Source: Ruegeria arenilitoris
GTDB taxonomy: Bacteria; Pseudomonadota; Alphaproteobacteria; Rhodobacterales; Rhodobacteraceae
Assembly: GCF_013035315.1 (NCBI RefSeq)
Contig: NZ_WQHP01000001.1
Location: 926,620 to 990,619 of the forward strand
Length of the DNA: 64,000 bases
Direction of reading: 5' to 3'
Part shown: piece by piece, positions 25,503 to 34,708 of the stretch
Numbering within the stretch: the first letter of the stretch is position 1
Layout: each line of letters opens with the position of its first letter
The notes under the pieces: generated by a model
Told to the model about the DNA's origin: nothing
The model's input: only the letters and a program-made list of their open reading frames with translations
The model's database searches: none
Program-made: the position numbers and the translations under genes

Positions 25503-26465
25503 CTATTGCTCCTCCGCTGCTTTGCCTTGGTAGTGCTGGAAAACCATGATTGGCAGCACCAGTATGAACAGCAGAACAATCGCAACTGCAGCGGCCACTG
25601 GCCAATCGCTGTTTCTAGAGAACTCATTGTAGAGAACCCGCCCAATCATCTGCACGTTGCCGCCACCTAACAGATCGGGGATAACGTACTCGCCGGTCGC
25701 AGGGATAAAGACCAGCAGTGAACCAGCGACAATTCCGGGTATCGTCAGAGGCAATGTGATTTTGAAGAAAGTGTTCGTTGGTTTGGAACCAAGGTCGGCG
25801 GCCGCCTCGTTCAGGCTGTTGTCCAGCTTCTCCATATTCGCGTACAGCGGCAGGATCATGAACGGCATATAGGTGTAGACGATCCCGATATAGACGGCGA
25901 ATTCCGTGTAAAGCATGCGGATCGGCTCATCGATCACCCCCAGCGCTATCAGAAGGTTGTTGATCGTGCCTTGATCCGCAAGCAGGCCCATCCACGAATA
26001 GACCCGCAACAAGAAAGACGTCCAAAACGGAAGAATGATTGCAAACAACAAGAGCGGCTTCGCGACCGGCCCCGATCGTACAATTGCATAGGCAATAGGG
26101 TAGCCAAACAAGAGGCACAAGAACGTACACGTTACTGAAATCTTGAGTGAATTTACGTAAGTGTCAAAGTACAGGCTGTCTTCCCAGATGTAGACAAAAT
26201 TGTCGAAGACTAGGCGGATTGTCATGATCCCGTCGCCTGTCCACTCAATTAAACTTGTGAATGGCGGGCTCGCAATCGCCAGTTCAGCTAAGCTTATCTT
26301 TGCGACAATGAAGAATGGTGCCAGAAAGAATACAAGTAACCAGAAGAACGGTATGACGGTGACGATCTGACGCCATCTGCTCTGGATACACCGCATCACT
26401 AAACGGTTCATGGGTTGTCGTTCAACCTGCGGCGGTTCGGACATATCCTCGGTAAAATCCGTCAT
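25503..26465 (-). CDS. polyamine-type ABC transporter permease (PotB/PotH family)
   Basis: 320 residues, six membrane helices after a 35-residue cytoplasmic N-terminus. The EAA motif is LNEAAADLGSKPTNTFFKI, and FIPATGEYVIPDLLGGGNV is typical of PotB/PotH. The start overlaps the end of the ATPase gene as ATGA. It is the partner permease of the PotC-like protein in importer 1. Confidence 0.92.
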   Translation of the reverse strand: MTDFTEDMSEPPQVERQPMNRLVMRCIQSRWRQIVTVIPFFWLLVFFLAPFFIVAKISLAELAIASPPFTSLIEWTGDGIMTIRLVFDNFVYIWEDSLYFDTYVNSLKISVTCTFLCLLFGYPIAYAIVRSGPVAKPLLLFAIILPFWTSFLLRVYSWMGLLADQGTINNLLIALGVIDEPIRMLYTEFAVYIGIVYTYMPFMILPLYANMEKLDNSLNEAAADLGSKPTNTFFKITLPLTIPGIVAGSLLVFIPATGEYVIPDLLGGGNVQMIGRVLYNEFSRNSDWPVAAAVAIVLLFILVLPIMVFQHYQGKAAEEQ

Positions 26466-27604
26466 GAGTGGAGCAACATGGCGCTAGACGGATCCCAGCT
26501 GATATTCACCTTGTCTTCCCAGGTTAATCGCTGCGCAGCATGCGTCGGACGTGACTGGTTGGGCTGAGTGACGTCGAAGATTTCGCCATTGGGAAGCCTT
26601 ACTTTGTAGATCGATGTCTCTCCCAAATACCCAACATCGTCGATAACGGCCGCTGTCTGGTTCGCGCCCTCAGCAATTGTATCAGATTTCTCAAGTCGAA
26701 TTTTCTCGGGCCTCAGCGCAACCCAAATCTTGCTGCCAGCCTTAACAGAATGACCGTGATCAATATAAACTTCGCAGAACTCGGTTTCGACCCGAACATG
26801 GTCGGCCCCATCCTCGGTCACCCTGCCCTCAAAAATATTTGCTGACCCGATAAAGTCAGCCACAAAGCGGGACTCTGGAAACTCGTAGATCTCTGTCGGA
26901 GTTCCAATCTGTTTGAAGCGACCTGCGTCCATAACGGCCATTCGCGAAGACAAGGTCATTGCTTCTTCCTGATCGTGAGTTACGACGATGAACGTGACGC
27001 CGACCTTGTCCTGAATGTTGGCAAGCTCAAACTGCGTTTGCTTGCGCAGTTTTTTGTCCAGAGCAGCCAAAGGTTCATCCAAGAGCAGCAACTTGGGACG
27101 TTTGACCAAGGCCCGCGCCAATGCAACACGCTGGCGTTGCCCACCGGACAGTTGTTTAGGTTTTCTCTTTTTGAAGTCTTCCAACTCAACAAGCTTGAGG
27201 ATGTCGTGAACTCTGTCCGCAATGTCTAGCTTGGGGACATGGTCTTGCTCCAACCCGAAAGCCACGTTTTTTTCGACGGTCATATGCGGAAACAGCGCAT
27301 AGCTTTGGAACATCATATTGGTCGGACGTTCGTAGGCTGGCACATCGGCCATATCGACTCCGTCGATAGTGATTGTACCACTGTTCAAATCCTCAAACCC
27401 AGCAAGCATTCGAAGTAGTGTCGACTTTCCACATCCAGATCCGCCTAAAAGGCAGAATAACTCTCCTTTGTAGATATCCAGATCAACGTTATCGACAGCA
27501 GTCACTGCACCGTATTTTTTGGTTACGCCTCTGATTTTGACCAGAGGTTCCTGTTCTTTTTGATCGAGCCATGGTTCTGGGCTGACAGCCGTGGAAACAG
27601 TCAA
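26462..27604 (-). CDS. polyamine-type ABC transporter ATP-binding protein (PotA/PotG family)
   Basis: 380 residues. Walker A is GGSGCGKST, the signature [15 protein letters not shown], Walker B LLLLDEPLAALD and the H-loop THDQEEA. A C-terminal TOBE-like domain (WVALRPEKIRLEK) follows. The start is TTG at 27604 with AGAGG before it; there is no early ATG, and it would be one of several TTG starts in this cluster. It energises importer 1 and is separated from the binding-protein gene by 88 bp containing a stable hairpin. Confidence 0.93.
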   Translation of the reverse strand: MTVSTAVSPEPWLDQKEQEPLVKIRGVTKKYGAVTAVDNVDLDIYKGELFCLLGGSGCGKSTLLRMLAGFEDLNSGTITIDGVDMADVPAYERPTNMMFQSYALFPHMTVEKNVAFGLEQDHVPKLDIADRVHDILKLVELEDFKKRKPKQLSGGQRQRVALARALVKRPKLLLLDEPLAALDKKLRKQTQFELANIQDKVGVTFIVVTHDQEEAMTLSSRMAVMDAGRFKQIGTPTEIYEFPESRFVADFIGSANIFEGRVTEDGADHVRVETEFCEVYIDHGHSVKAGSKIWVALRPEKIRLEKSDTIAEGANQTAAVIDDVGYLGETSIYKVRLPNGEIFDVTQPNQSRPTHAAQRLTWEDKVNISWDPSSAMLLHS

Positions 27605-27643
27605 TTTGGGCCTCTTAGTCTGCCAGTCGGGATCTGGGGATGC

Positions 27644-27670
27644 AGTAGCGAACCGGTCTGGTCCGCTACT
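27644..27670 (-). terminator. hairpin between the binding-protein and ATPase genes (attenuator-like)
   Basis: AGTAGCG (27644-27650) pairs with CGCTACT (27664-27670), with further ACC/GGT pairing across a one-base mismatch. It follows the stop of the binding protein gene. Such hairpins often give more binding protein than membrane subunits. No T-tract. Confidence 0.5.
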
Positions 27671-27692
27671 TCATTTGCCAGTGTGAGTGGAT

Positions 27693-28802
27693 TTAGTTTC
27701 CGGCCTTAAAGTCAGTCCAGGTACGTGTCTGCAAGCGCTCGACCTTGGGAGGAAGAACGGCAGTCGTGTACATCTTGGCAACCTGATCCGATGTTGGGAA
27801 CGCGGCTGGGCTGGAGGTTACAGCCTCATCAACCATGGGCTTGGCCGTCAGGTTGGCGGTCGCATACCAGGTGAAGTTACTATCATTGGCCGCAACCTCG
27901 GGGCGCATCATATAGTTCAGGAAAAGATGAGCGTCTTCTTTGTTCGCGGCGTCTTCCGGGATCAGCCAACCATCAATCCACAGCTGCGCTGTACGATCAC
28001 CTTCGGGCAGGAAGAAGTCTAGCACGACACCAGTGTCGGCTTCCGCTGCGCCAGACATGGCAAGGAGACCGTCAGGGCCCCATGTGGTTGAGACACAGAA
28101 CTCTTTCTGAGGCATCCGTTGATAAGCATAGTTATCGAAGGTTTTGATGTATGGCCTGATTTCCGCCAACATCTCCCCAACCTTCTCATAGTCTTCCTTG
28201 TTTGTGGAGTTCGCATCCAGGCCCATATGCGCTAAAGCCATCGGAATGATGTCGCCCGGGGAATCCAGGAATGAAACTCCACACTTGGACAGCTCTTTCA
28301 TGTGAACAGGATCGAAAACCATATCCATCGAGCCTATGGGGGCATCTGGATACGTCTCTTTCACCAATTCTTCGTTGTATGTGACGCCGTGCGTTCCCCA
28401 CATATAAGGAATGAAGTGTTGGTTGCCTGGATCCCATTCACTTGACAACTGCTCCATGATCGCCGGGTCGATGTGCTTGATATTGTCCAGCTTCGACATA
28501 TCCAACGGCGCAACAATTCCCGCCTTAATCAGCCGAGCCGTATCACTGCCGGCATGACTAACCACATCATATCCGCTGTTTCCCGCGAGTAGCTTGGCAT
28601 CAATTGCTTCGGCAGAGTCATACGGATCATAGATAACCTTGATGCCGTATTCTTTTTCGAAGTTCTCGATTGTGTCTTCAGCGATGTACTCTCCCCAATT
28701 CGTAACCTTCAACACGCGCTCTTGCGCGTAAGCCGATCCCGAAATTGCAGTAGCAGTTGCTGCTAAAACTGTAATTCCGGCGATTTTTCTGATTGAGTTC
28801 AT
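27693..28802 (-). CDS. polyamine-type ABC transporter substrate-binding protein (PotD/PotF family)
   Basis: 369 residues with a signal peptide ending at SGSAYAQE. Family features are LKVTNWGEYIAEDTIENFEK and YDVVSHAGSDTARLIKAG. The tryptophans and acids that hold polyamines in PotD/PotF are partly visible, but several segments differ, so a polyamine ligand should not be assumed. First gene of the operon binding protein-ATPase-PotB-PotC-BetI3. Its 5' region (28803-29253) is shared with the Rieske oxygenase and carries two operator-like sites. Confidence 0.92.
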   Translation of the reverse strand: MNSIRKIAGITVLAATATAISGSAYAQERVLKVTNWGEYIAEDTIENFEKEYGIKVIYDPYDSAEAIDAKLLAGNSGYDVVSHAGSDTARLIKAGIVAPLDMSKLDNIKHIDPAIMEQLSSEWDPGNQHFIPYMWGTHGVTYNEELVKETYPDAPIGSMDMVFDPVHMKELSKCGVSFLDSPGDIIPMALAHMGLDANSTNKEDYEKVGEMLAEIRPYIKTFDNYAYQRMPQKEFCVSTTWGPDGLLAMSGAAEADTGVVLDFFLPEGDRTAQLWIDGWLIPEDAANKEDAHLFLNYMMRPEVAANDSNFTWYATANLTAKPMVDEAVTSSPAAFPTSDQVAKMYTTAVLPPKVERLQTRTWTDFKAGN

Positions 28803-28937
28803 AACTTCGCTTCCTCTCCCTGAGTGGTGGCTGAATTTGTCTTGCCTTGTTTGCTAGTCTGTCTTCTCGAATGATCGCGCCTGCGTTGCGGGCGCGATCA
28901 CCAAGCACCCCATTCCCCCAAGTCGCTATGTTTTTAT

Positions 28938-28953
28938 CTGACTGGTCATTCAG
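28938..28953. promoter_or_regulatory. shortened version of the operator motif
   Basis: CTGACTGGTCATTCAG resembles the reverse strand of the 29106-29124 site (CTGACTGAATGATCATTCA) with four central bases missing. It lies 136 bp upstream of the binding-protein start and may be a second repressor contact. Confidence 0.4.
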
Positions 28954-29104
28954 AACGGTAGTCCGCTGAAATCTGCACTGTCAAGCTTGGCTGAATGAAT
29001 TTTGATCATATCTCTACATATCACTGGTTTTGCACCTGATTTGAGCAGGTAAATCGAAAACCATCGACCAAGGAAACCTCACAGGCGTGACTAGCAGCAC
29101 ATTT

Positions 29105-29124
29105 CTGAATGATCATTCAGTCAG
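29105..29124. promoter_or_regulatory. operator-like palindrome CTGAATGATCATTCAG followed by TCAG
   Basis: The first 16 bases are a perfect palindrome, and TGAATGATCATTCAGTCAG recurs exactly at 21462-21480. It lies between the pot operon and the Rieske gene and could control both. The rest of 28803-29253 shows no gene. Confidence 0.75.
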
Positions 29125-29253
29125 AAAAAGTTGACGAGCAAGTCAATTTAAGCGACACCTACACTCAGTCGAAGAGTGGCGGATCCAGCAAGGCCAAATT
29201 TTCACTCCTGGATACTGTCCCCATCTGAGACCCAAACTGACCAAACCAAAACT

Positions 29254-30474
29254 ATGCGGGTTGTTCCGATGCGCGACGAAGTAAGAAACACAGAAATTCC
29301 TACCAATTGGGACCGTCGCGGGTTGCCCGGTTGGTGCTATCACAGCAATGCCCTTCTTGAACTTGAGAAGAGCGAACTTTTCAAAACGCATTGGCAAATC
29401 GCGTGCCATGTTTCGGATGTTCCGGAGCCCGGTAGTTTTCTATGTTTTGACATGTGCGGTGAGCGCGCCCTGATCTTGAAGGACAGCAACTCGGACATCC
29501 GCGCGTTTCTAAACGTTTGTCGTCACCGCGGTTCTCGGCTGGTCTCGAAAGAGCAAGGAAAATGTGCAAACGCTCTAGTCTGCCCATTTCACGGCTGGGT
29601 TTACAATCTTGATGGAACGCTACGCGGCGCCGCCCGTCCGGAGTCGTTCCCCGATCTAGACAAGCACGAGTTTGGCCTGAAAGAGATCGAAATGGAAATC
29701 TGGCAGGGTTTTGTCTTCGTCCGATTCAAACCCGGACCCCAGCCATCAGTAGCCGAACTGCTAGCCCCGATTGAACAGGAAGTCTCTGCCTACAAAATGG
29801 CCGAACATGTCCCGACGGATGGAATCTGGACCGAGGAGACTCCTGTAAACTGGAAATCGATCAGAGATGTCGACAACGAAGGGTATCATGTCCCGCTCGC
29901 GCACCCTGCCCTTCAGGATCTGTATGGTTCGACCTATTCAGACGAACCATATGTCGATGGTGTCTCACGTTCTGACGGAAAATTCACTCCGACAAAGGGC
30001 CGGAGGTGGGCCGTCCGCAACTACAAGAAATTCACTAGACCACAGCCTCACCTGCCGGAACACTTGCACAAAACCTGGCTTTACTACGGCATTTTTCCAA
30101 ATGCGGTAATAGCCGTCACACCTGAGACGACTCTCTTTTATCAAGAGTTTCCGATCACGACGGATAAATCCACTCTACGGAGCGCGACATACCGAAACCC
30201 GAACGAAGACCGCCAACAAAGAGCGGCACGCTACCTTGCCGCCCGGATTGATCGAGAGACAGTGGAAGAAGATATTCAGCTCACGATATGGTCCAACGAA
30301 GCCATGGCTTCGGAGGCGTTTGAAGGCTTCTATCTTTCTGATCTCGAGTACGGCGTGCGCTCTCATCATGACCATCTCAGGAACATTCTGCCAATCTACA
30401 ACTCTGAATCAGCGCCTGGAGAAGATGAAGTTGCCGCGTTGAATGATGCGATGTCCGCTGAGCCGAAATCGTGA
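29254..30474 (+). CDS. Rieske non-haem iron oxygenase, alpha subunit (quaternary-amine demethylase-like)
   Basis: 406 residues from the ATG at 29254 (a GTG at 29176 would add 26 residues; neither has a clear ribosome binding site). The Rieske 2Fe-2S ligands are CRH and CPFH (VCRHRGSRLV, VCPFHGWVYN). The mononuclear iron site is DVDNEGYHVPLAH. This type includes demethylases of proline betaine (Stc2), glycine betaine and carnitine. No ferredoxin or reductase gene is visible nearby, so electrons must come from elsewhere. It is divergent from importer 1 with a shared operator-like site and couples to the 87-residue gene by GTGA. The substrate is inferred only as an imported onium compound. Confidence 0.87.
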   Translation: MRVVPMRDEVRNTEIPTNWDRRGLPGWCYHSNALLELEKSELFKTHWQIACHVSDVPEPGSFLCFDMCGERALILKDSNSDIRAFLNVCRHRGSRLVSKEQGKCANALVCPFHGWVYNLDGTLRGAARPESFPDLDKHEFGLKEIEMEIWQGFVFVRFKPGPQPSVAELLAPIEQEVSAYKMAEHVPTDGIWTEETPVNWKSIRDVDNEGYHVPLAHPALQDLYGSTYSDEPYVDGVSRSDGKFTPTKGRRWAVRNYKKFTRPQPHLPEHLHKTWLYYGIFPNAVIAVTPETTLFYQEFPITTDKSTLRSATYRNPNEDRQQRAARYLAARIDRETVEEDIQLTIWSNEAMASEAFEGFYLSDLEYGVRSHHDHLRNILPIYNSESAPGEDEVAALNDAMSAEPKS

Positions 30475-30734
30475 CTAAAGGTATATTCAAAGTGGAGGAA
30501 GCAGAAGCTCAAACGCAGTTCCTGGTAACAGCCATCGGAAAACCTGGCTCTGGCGCCACAAGATATGCTGCCGCGATGTATTTTTTTAAGAGCGGCGAGC
30601 TTTCTGCCGAGATGCTGGAAATCTACCGAAGATGCAGCAAGCTTGACACGGAAGATCCGCTCGATCTGGCTAGATACGAGGGCGTTTCAATTCCAGAATT
30701 CGTTTGCAATCTAAACTCAAGAACCAATCAATGA
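30471..30734 (+). CDS. 87-residue protein of unknown function, coupled to the Rieske oxygenase
   Basis: Starts with GTG at 30471, overlapping the Rieske stop (GTGA). The product is soluble, has no cysteine cluster that would suggest a ferredoxin (two isolated cysteines, RRCSK and FVCNL) and no signal peptide. I do not recognise a family. The overlap strongly suggests it is a real gene made together with the oxygenase, perhaps as an assembly or regulatory partner. 127 bp of non-coding sequence separate it from the amine oxidase. Confidence 0.65.
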   Translation: MTKGIFKVEEAEAQTQFLVTAIGKPGSGATRYAAAMYFFKSGELSAEMLEIYRRCSKLDTEDPLDLARYEGVSIPEFVCNLNSRTNQ

Positions 30735-30861
30735 CTGCTTCCGCGCAAACGACAAAATCCTTGGATAACTCAAATCCTTGTAAATTCTCAAAATGTAAGG
30801 AAAGCGCAAACCCACTCCGAAAACCATCTCTCATGCCAATCTCATTTCTGGAGCGAAAGCA

Positions 30862-32127
30862 TTGAAAGTTCACGACTTTGACGTCGTTGTCGTTGGCGCC
30901 GGAGCAGCAGGAATTGCAGCTACTCACGCTCTCAAATCCGCGGGACTCTCAGTAGTCTGCATCGAGGCATCCAACCGCGTCGGGGGGCGCACACACACGG
31001 ACACGGAAATCTTTGGCGTCCCGTTCGACATGGGTGCGCACTGGATGCATACCGAACATGCAAACGCTCTGAAAGCTCCAGGTCTCGCACTCGGCCTTGA
31101 TCTCTATGCAGCCCCAGACAACGCGGTGACATATGGCTTGGAGGATGACGCTGTTCTGTGGGACGAAGTCGACGAGCTTCATAGCGCGATCACTGAAGCG
31201 GCGCGCATCGATGCAGAAATTGAAGCAAGTACCGGAATTTCAACAGACCGGTCCTTGGCAGACATTTGGCAGAACAAAGGGCATTGGTCGTTCACGGCAG
31301 CGATGACATTTGCCTTGTCGATTGCCAGAGATTTGCCGGATACATCTCTGCGAGACATCAGTGCCTGGGAGGGCGGAGACGATTGGTTTTGTCGCGAAGG
31401 CTTCGGACACCTAATTGCATGCACTGCAAAGGGGCTGCCAATTAAATTGGCCACTCCGGTCACAGAAATAAAATCTCTCACTGAAGGGGTGCAGATAACT
31501 ACGGCCACTGGCAAGATCAAAGCTCGAACCGTAATTGTTACAGTTTCCGTCGGCGTCCTAGCCGAAGACATCATCCACTTTGATCCCCCGCTAGAATCCG
31601 ACCGACGCTCAGCGCTCGAGCTCATCACTATGGGAGACTACAATCACGCTGGCCTCCTTTTCCGCTCCGGAGCTTTGCCAGTGCAACCCGATACTTGGTT
31701 GACGTACCACTTAGAACCCGACGCCAACGGGGTAGCCCGCGGAGGCGGTTTTCTTTGCAACATCGCAAACACCGGCCTTACCAGCTTTGAAAGTTCTGGA
31801 AGCTTTTCCAGACTTTTGCAGGACGCGGGGCCTGAAAGCGCCATAGAGCACGCGCTCGAAACATTGGTTGGCTTTTTCGGCACAACAGTCAGAAAAGCCT
31901 TCATCAAAGGCCACGCTACCGCTTGGCGAAATGAACCCTATGTGCGTGGTTCTTACGCTGGAGCCAAGCCGGGAGGCCACAACAAACGCGCTGTCTTACG
32001 CCAGTCTCATGCTGAGCGGGTGCACTTCGCCGGTGAAGCTACACATCCTAACCAACAATGCTCGGTCAGCGGAGCCCACCTAGAAGGATTAAGGGCCGCG
32101 GAAGATGTGTTGGCGCAGCTACGCTGA
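30862..32127 (+). CDS. flavin monoamine oxidase family protein
   Basis: 421 residues with FAD motif FDVVVVGAGAAGIAATHALK, EASNRVGGRTHTD and the C-terminal VHFAGEATHPNQQCSVSGAH typical of monoamine and polyamine oxidases. The start is TTG at 30862 with GGAG eight bases upstream. No signal peptide, so cytoplasmic. It follows the Rieske/87-residue pair in the same direction and probably deaminates the amine left after demethylation, yielding aldehyde and peroxide; no aldehyde dehydrogenase is in the window. Confidence 0.85.
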   Translation: MKVHDFDVVVVGAGAAGIAATHALKSAGLSVVCIEASNRVGGRTHTDTEIFGVPFDMGAHWMHTEHANALKAPGLALGLDLYAAPDNAVTYGLEDDAVLWDEVDELHSAITEAARIDAEIEASTGISTDRSLADIWQNKGHWSFTAAMTFALSIARDLPDTSLRDISAWEGGDDWFCREGFGHLIACTAKGLPIKLATPVTEIKSLTEGVQITTATGKIKARTVIVTVSVGVLAEDIIHFDPPLESDRRSALELITMGDYNHAGLLFRSGALPVQPDTWLTYHLEPDANGVARGGGFLCNIANTGLTSFESSGSFSRLLQDAGPESAIEHALETLVGFFGTTVRKAFIKGHATAWRNEPYVRGSYAGAKPGGHNKRAVLRQSHAERVHFAGEATHPNQQCSVSGAHLEGLRAAEDVLAQLR

Positions 32128-32746
32128 ACACCTGGCGATCAACTTGCTCCAGCAAGTGGAACAGTCTTAGAATTTCGAATGAACCTTTGACTATAAGTCA
32201 CAAGGCCAAGTTCATCTTTCGCATGCTCCGCGACCAGTTCAGGGTAAGCTATCCGGTCACAGAAAGATGATAAGAAATTGAAAGTTTTGAAGAACAAAAG
32301 CTGACCATGTTTCAGCGGGGTGGCTCGATGGGGACCAGATACTCTCTGTCTTGAGCAGTTTTCCTGGATGTCCGCTAAAGAACGGAACCAGACTTTGTGT
32401 CGTAAAACGACTATGTCTGCTGTGCGGACAAAGCTGCCATCCATCGCCATTGATGCAATGTCCGCTTCCAGTCGAAACACTCAGCTATTCCTTGGATCAG
32501 AGTTCCTTTGCACAGACACGAAGTTACCCAGATTTGGCAAATCATCAGGTTCAAGTGCTGAAGCGATACAAGTGACAACTCAAAGTTACCTGGCCTCTTT
32601 GATCTTAGAAGACTTGTGCTGGAGCAGATTGCGGAATTGATCCAGCGAGCCGATGCGGAAAAGCTTTTCGAGGCAGATTTCAGTGTGAAAAGGTTGCCAA
32701 GTTAATTCCGACTGTCCACATTGGCTTGGAAACGCCCTATCGCTAG
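32128..32746. other. non-coding stretch between amine cluster and LuxR regulator
   Basis: 619 bp in which I see no convincing gene. It includes one copy of the dispersed hairpin repeat (32379-32440). Short open frames here have no family features. Confidence 0.6.
32379..32440 (+). repeat. dispersed hairpin repeat, copy 1
   Basis: AGAACGGAACCAGAC-like left part, then 36 bp after its start the hairpin GTCTGC-TGT-GCGGAC (32415-32429) followed by AAAGCTGCCAT. Same layout as the copies at 40733, 48595, 50051, 51171, 53532 and 57204. Confidence 0.65.
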
Positions 32747-33532
32747 GTGGGATACTTGGGTAAGTCCGCACAACCAACGTACTCGGAAGACGTAGCTGGG
32801 GCTATTCGGGCCGTAGGGACGTCCAACTTTATGCCAGAGTTGTTGAACCTCATGCGCGGAGCAGCTTCGTTCAAGGGCGCGTTTGTCAGCCTTCTGAACC
32901 CAGGAAAAGCGCCCGAACATGTCTATGACAATGTACGTGCAGAACGCCGCTCGGTCGTTGTGGACCGATGGCTTGATCGCGCTTGGTTGCTGGACCCATT
33001 TGTTGTTCGTTTCATCGGTGAACGCCACGAACCGGTGATGGTGCTGAGAGATGTGGCGCCAGACAGGTTTGCCAACTCCGACTACTTTCGCATCTACTAC
33101 AAGACCCTGTTTCTAAGAGATGAGATGGGGGTTTTCGTGACAATTGCCAACGGCACCTTGTTTCTTTCCCTCGGTCCCTCGGAGGGAAGAACCCGGTTCT
33201 CCCGGCGGGATGTCGAAAGGCTAACGGATCTACATCCAATAATATCGGCGCTTTGCGAGCAGCACTTTCATCGCACCCCCTCATCAGGCCAGTTCGAAGA
33301 TAGCGAGGTCGATTTCGATGGGGTGATCGACAAGGTTTGCAAGGGTTTGACACAGCGGGAGATCGAGGTGGTGCAATCCCTTTTGCGCGGGCACTCGACG
33401 CGGTCGATAGCACTTTTGCTGGACGTTTCCCCTTCGACGATCAAAGTGCATCGCAAGAACATCTACCGAAAGCTGGGGATTTCTTCTCAATCTGCCCTGT
33501 TTTCGATGTTCCTGCATTCGACCAACGACTAG
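32747..33532 (+). CDS. LuxR-family transcriptional regulator with unknown sensor domain
   Basis: 261 residues. The C-terminal GerE/LuxR helix-turn-helix is unambiguous (LTQREIEVVQSLLRGHSTRSI, SPSTIKVHRKNIYRKLGI). The N-terminal 190 residues do not show the conserved acyl-homoserine-lactone binding pattern that I would expect of a quorum-sensing LuxR; the sensor type is unknown. The start (GTG 32747) is tentative because no clear ribosome binding site is visible. It lies 114 bp upstream of the second pot operon in the same direction and probably regulates it. Confidence 0.85.
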   Translation: MGYLGKSAQPTYSEDVAGAIRAVGTSNFMPELLNLMRGAASFKGAFVSLLNPGKAPEHVYDNVRAERRSVVVDRWLDRAWLLDPFVVRFIGERHEPVMVLRDVAPDRFANSDYFRIYYKTLFLRDEMGVFVTIANGTLFLSLGPSEGRTRFSRRDVERLTDLHPIISALCEQHFHRTPSSGQFEDSEVDFDGVIDKVCKGLTQREIEVVQSLLRGHSTRSIALLLDVSPSTIKVHRKNIYRKLGISSQSALFSMFLHSTND

Positions 33533-33646
33533 GCCTACCCCTTTGGGGGTACAAGTCACCCCGCCCTTTGGAGGTATTCACAGGTTCGGTCTCATGGCTC
33601 TAGGCTGATTCTGCATACCAACAAGTGCAGGTGTCTGGATCAGACC

Positions 33647-34708
33647 ATGATCGACGTAAAGAATGTGACAAAACGCTTTGGCGAAGGCCAAGCGGCCGTA
33701 ACGGCTCTGGGAGACGTGTCGCTGACCATTCCCGAAGGAAGCTTTTTCACGCTTTTGGGCCCGTCGGGTTGTGGCAAGACGACGCTTTTGCGATTGATCG
33801 CCGGGTTCGAGCTTCCGACCGAAGGCGAGATTACACTGGATGGCGAGTCGATCGGCCATTTGGCTCCAAACAATCGCCCCGTGAATACAGTGTTCCAGAA
33901 CTATGCGCTGTTTCCCCACATGAGCGTGGCCCGCAACGTTGGGTTTGGCCTTGAGATGCTGAAGAGGCCCAAGGCCGAAATCGACAGCACCATCAACGAG
34001 ATGCTGGATCTGGTCCAGCTCGGAGAGTTTGCAACGCGTCGTGTAGATCAGTTGTCAGGCGGGCAGCAGCAACGCGTGGCTTTGGCGCGCGCGCTGGCGC
34101 CGCGTCCCAAGGTTCTTCTTCTTGATGAGCCACTTTCTGCGCTGGACCTGAAACTTCGAAAAGGGATGCAGAGCGAGTTGAAGCGGCTGCAGCATGAGAC
34201 AGGCATTACCTTTGTCTTTGTCACCCATGACCAAGGTGAAGCGCTGGCAATGTCGGACCAGATCGCAGTGATGTCGGCAGGTGCGATACGCCAAGTTGGC
34301 ACACCGGAAGAGATCTACACAGCTCCACAAAGCAGGTTCGTCGCGGACTTTATTGGCGACACCAATATCGTGCATGCGACGTTGCTTGGCTTTGACGGGG
34401 ATGCGGCAAAAATCCAATTTGGCGAGGGTTCACCACTCACGGTTCATACAGCCAGCACCTCGCTCACACCCGGCCCCGTGCATGTGGCTCTACGCCCTGA
34501 AACCATCCGCGTGGTTGATGAGAGTGCAGAGACGGCGCTCTTGCGAGGTGAGGTCGTAGACAGCATCTATTTCGGGGCCGGGTCACAGATGCTCGTGCTG
34601 TTGGAAGATGGCGTCAGCGTTCATGTCCAGGTTTCCACCCCACGCCCCGTCGGATCGCGGGTTGGCCTCGAATGTGACACCTCCATGCTGCACGTACTGG
34701 AAGACTGA
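33647..34708 (+). CDS. potA: polyamine-type ABC transporter ATP-binding protein (PotA family), importer 2
   Basis: 353 residues. Walker [10 protein letters not shown], signature [15 protein letters not shown], Walker [13 protein letters not shown]-loop THDQGEA; C-terminal TOBE-like part [14 protein letters not shown]. First gene of a complete operon potA-potB-potC-potD. Unlike importer 1 the ATPase comes first and the binding protein last. Its stop overlaps the potB start (TGATG). The symbol reflects family, not proven polyamine transport. Confidence 0.93.
   Translation: MIDVKNVTKRFGEGQAAVTALGDVSLTIPEGSFFTLLGPSGCGKTTLLRLIAGFELPTEGEITLDGESIGHLAPNNRPVNTVFQNYALFPHMSVARNVGFGLEMLKRPKAEIDSTINEMLDLVQLGEFATRRVDQLSGGQQQRVALARALAPRPKVLLLDEPLSALDLKLRKGMQSELKRLQHETGITFVFVTHDQGEALAMSDQIAVMSAGAIRQVGTPEEIYTAPQSRFVADFIGDTNIVHATLLGFDGDAAKIQFGEGSPLTVHTASTSLTPGPVHVALRPETIRVVDESAETALLRGEVVDSIYFGAGSQMLVLLEDGVSVHVQVSTPRPVGSRVGLECDTSMLHVLED

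Noticed and set aside
32139..32480. 113-codon open frame in the gap before LuxR
   Set aside because: No family similarity, overlaps the dispersed repeat and has no ribosome binding site.
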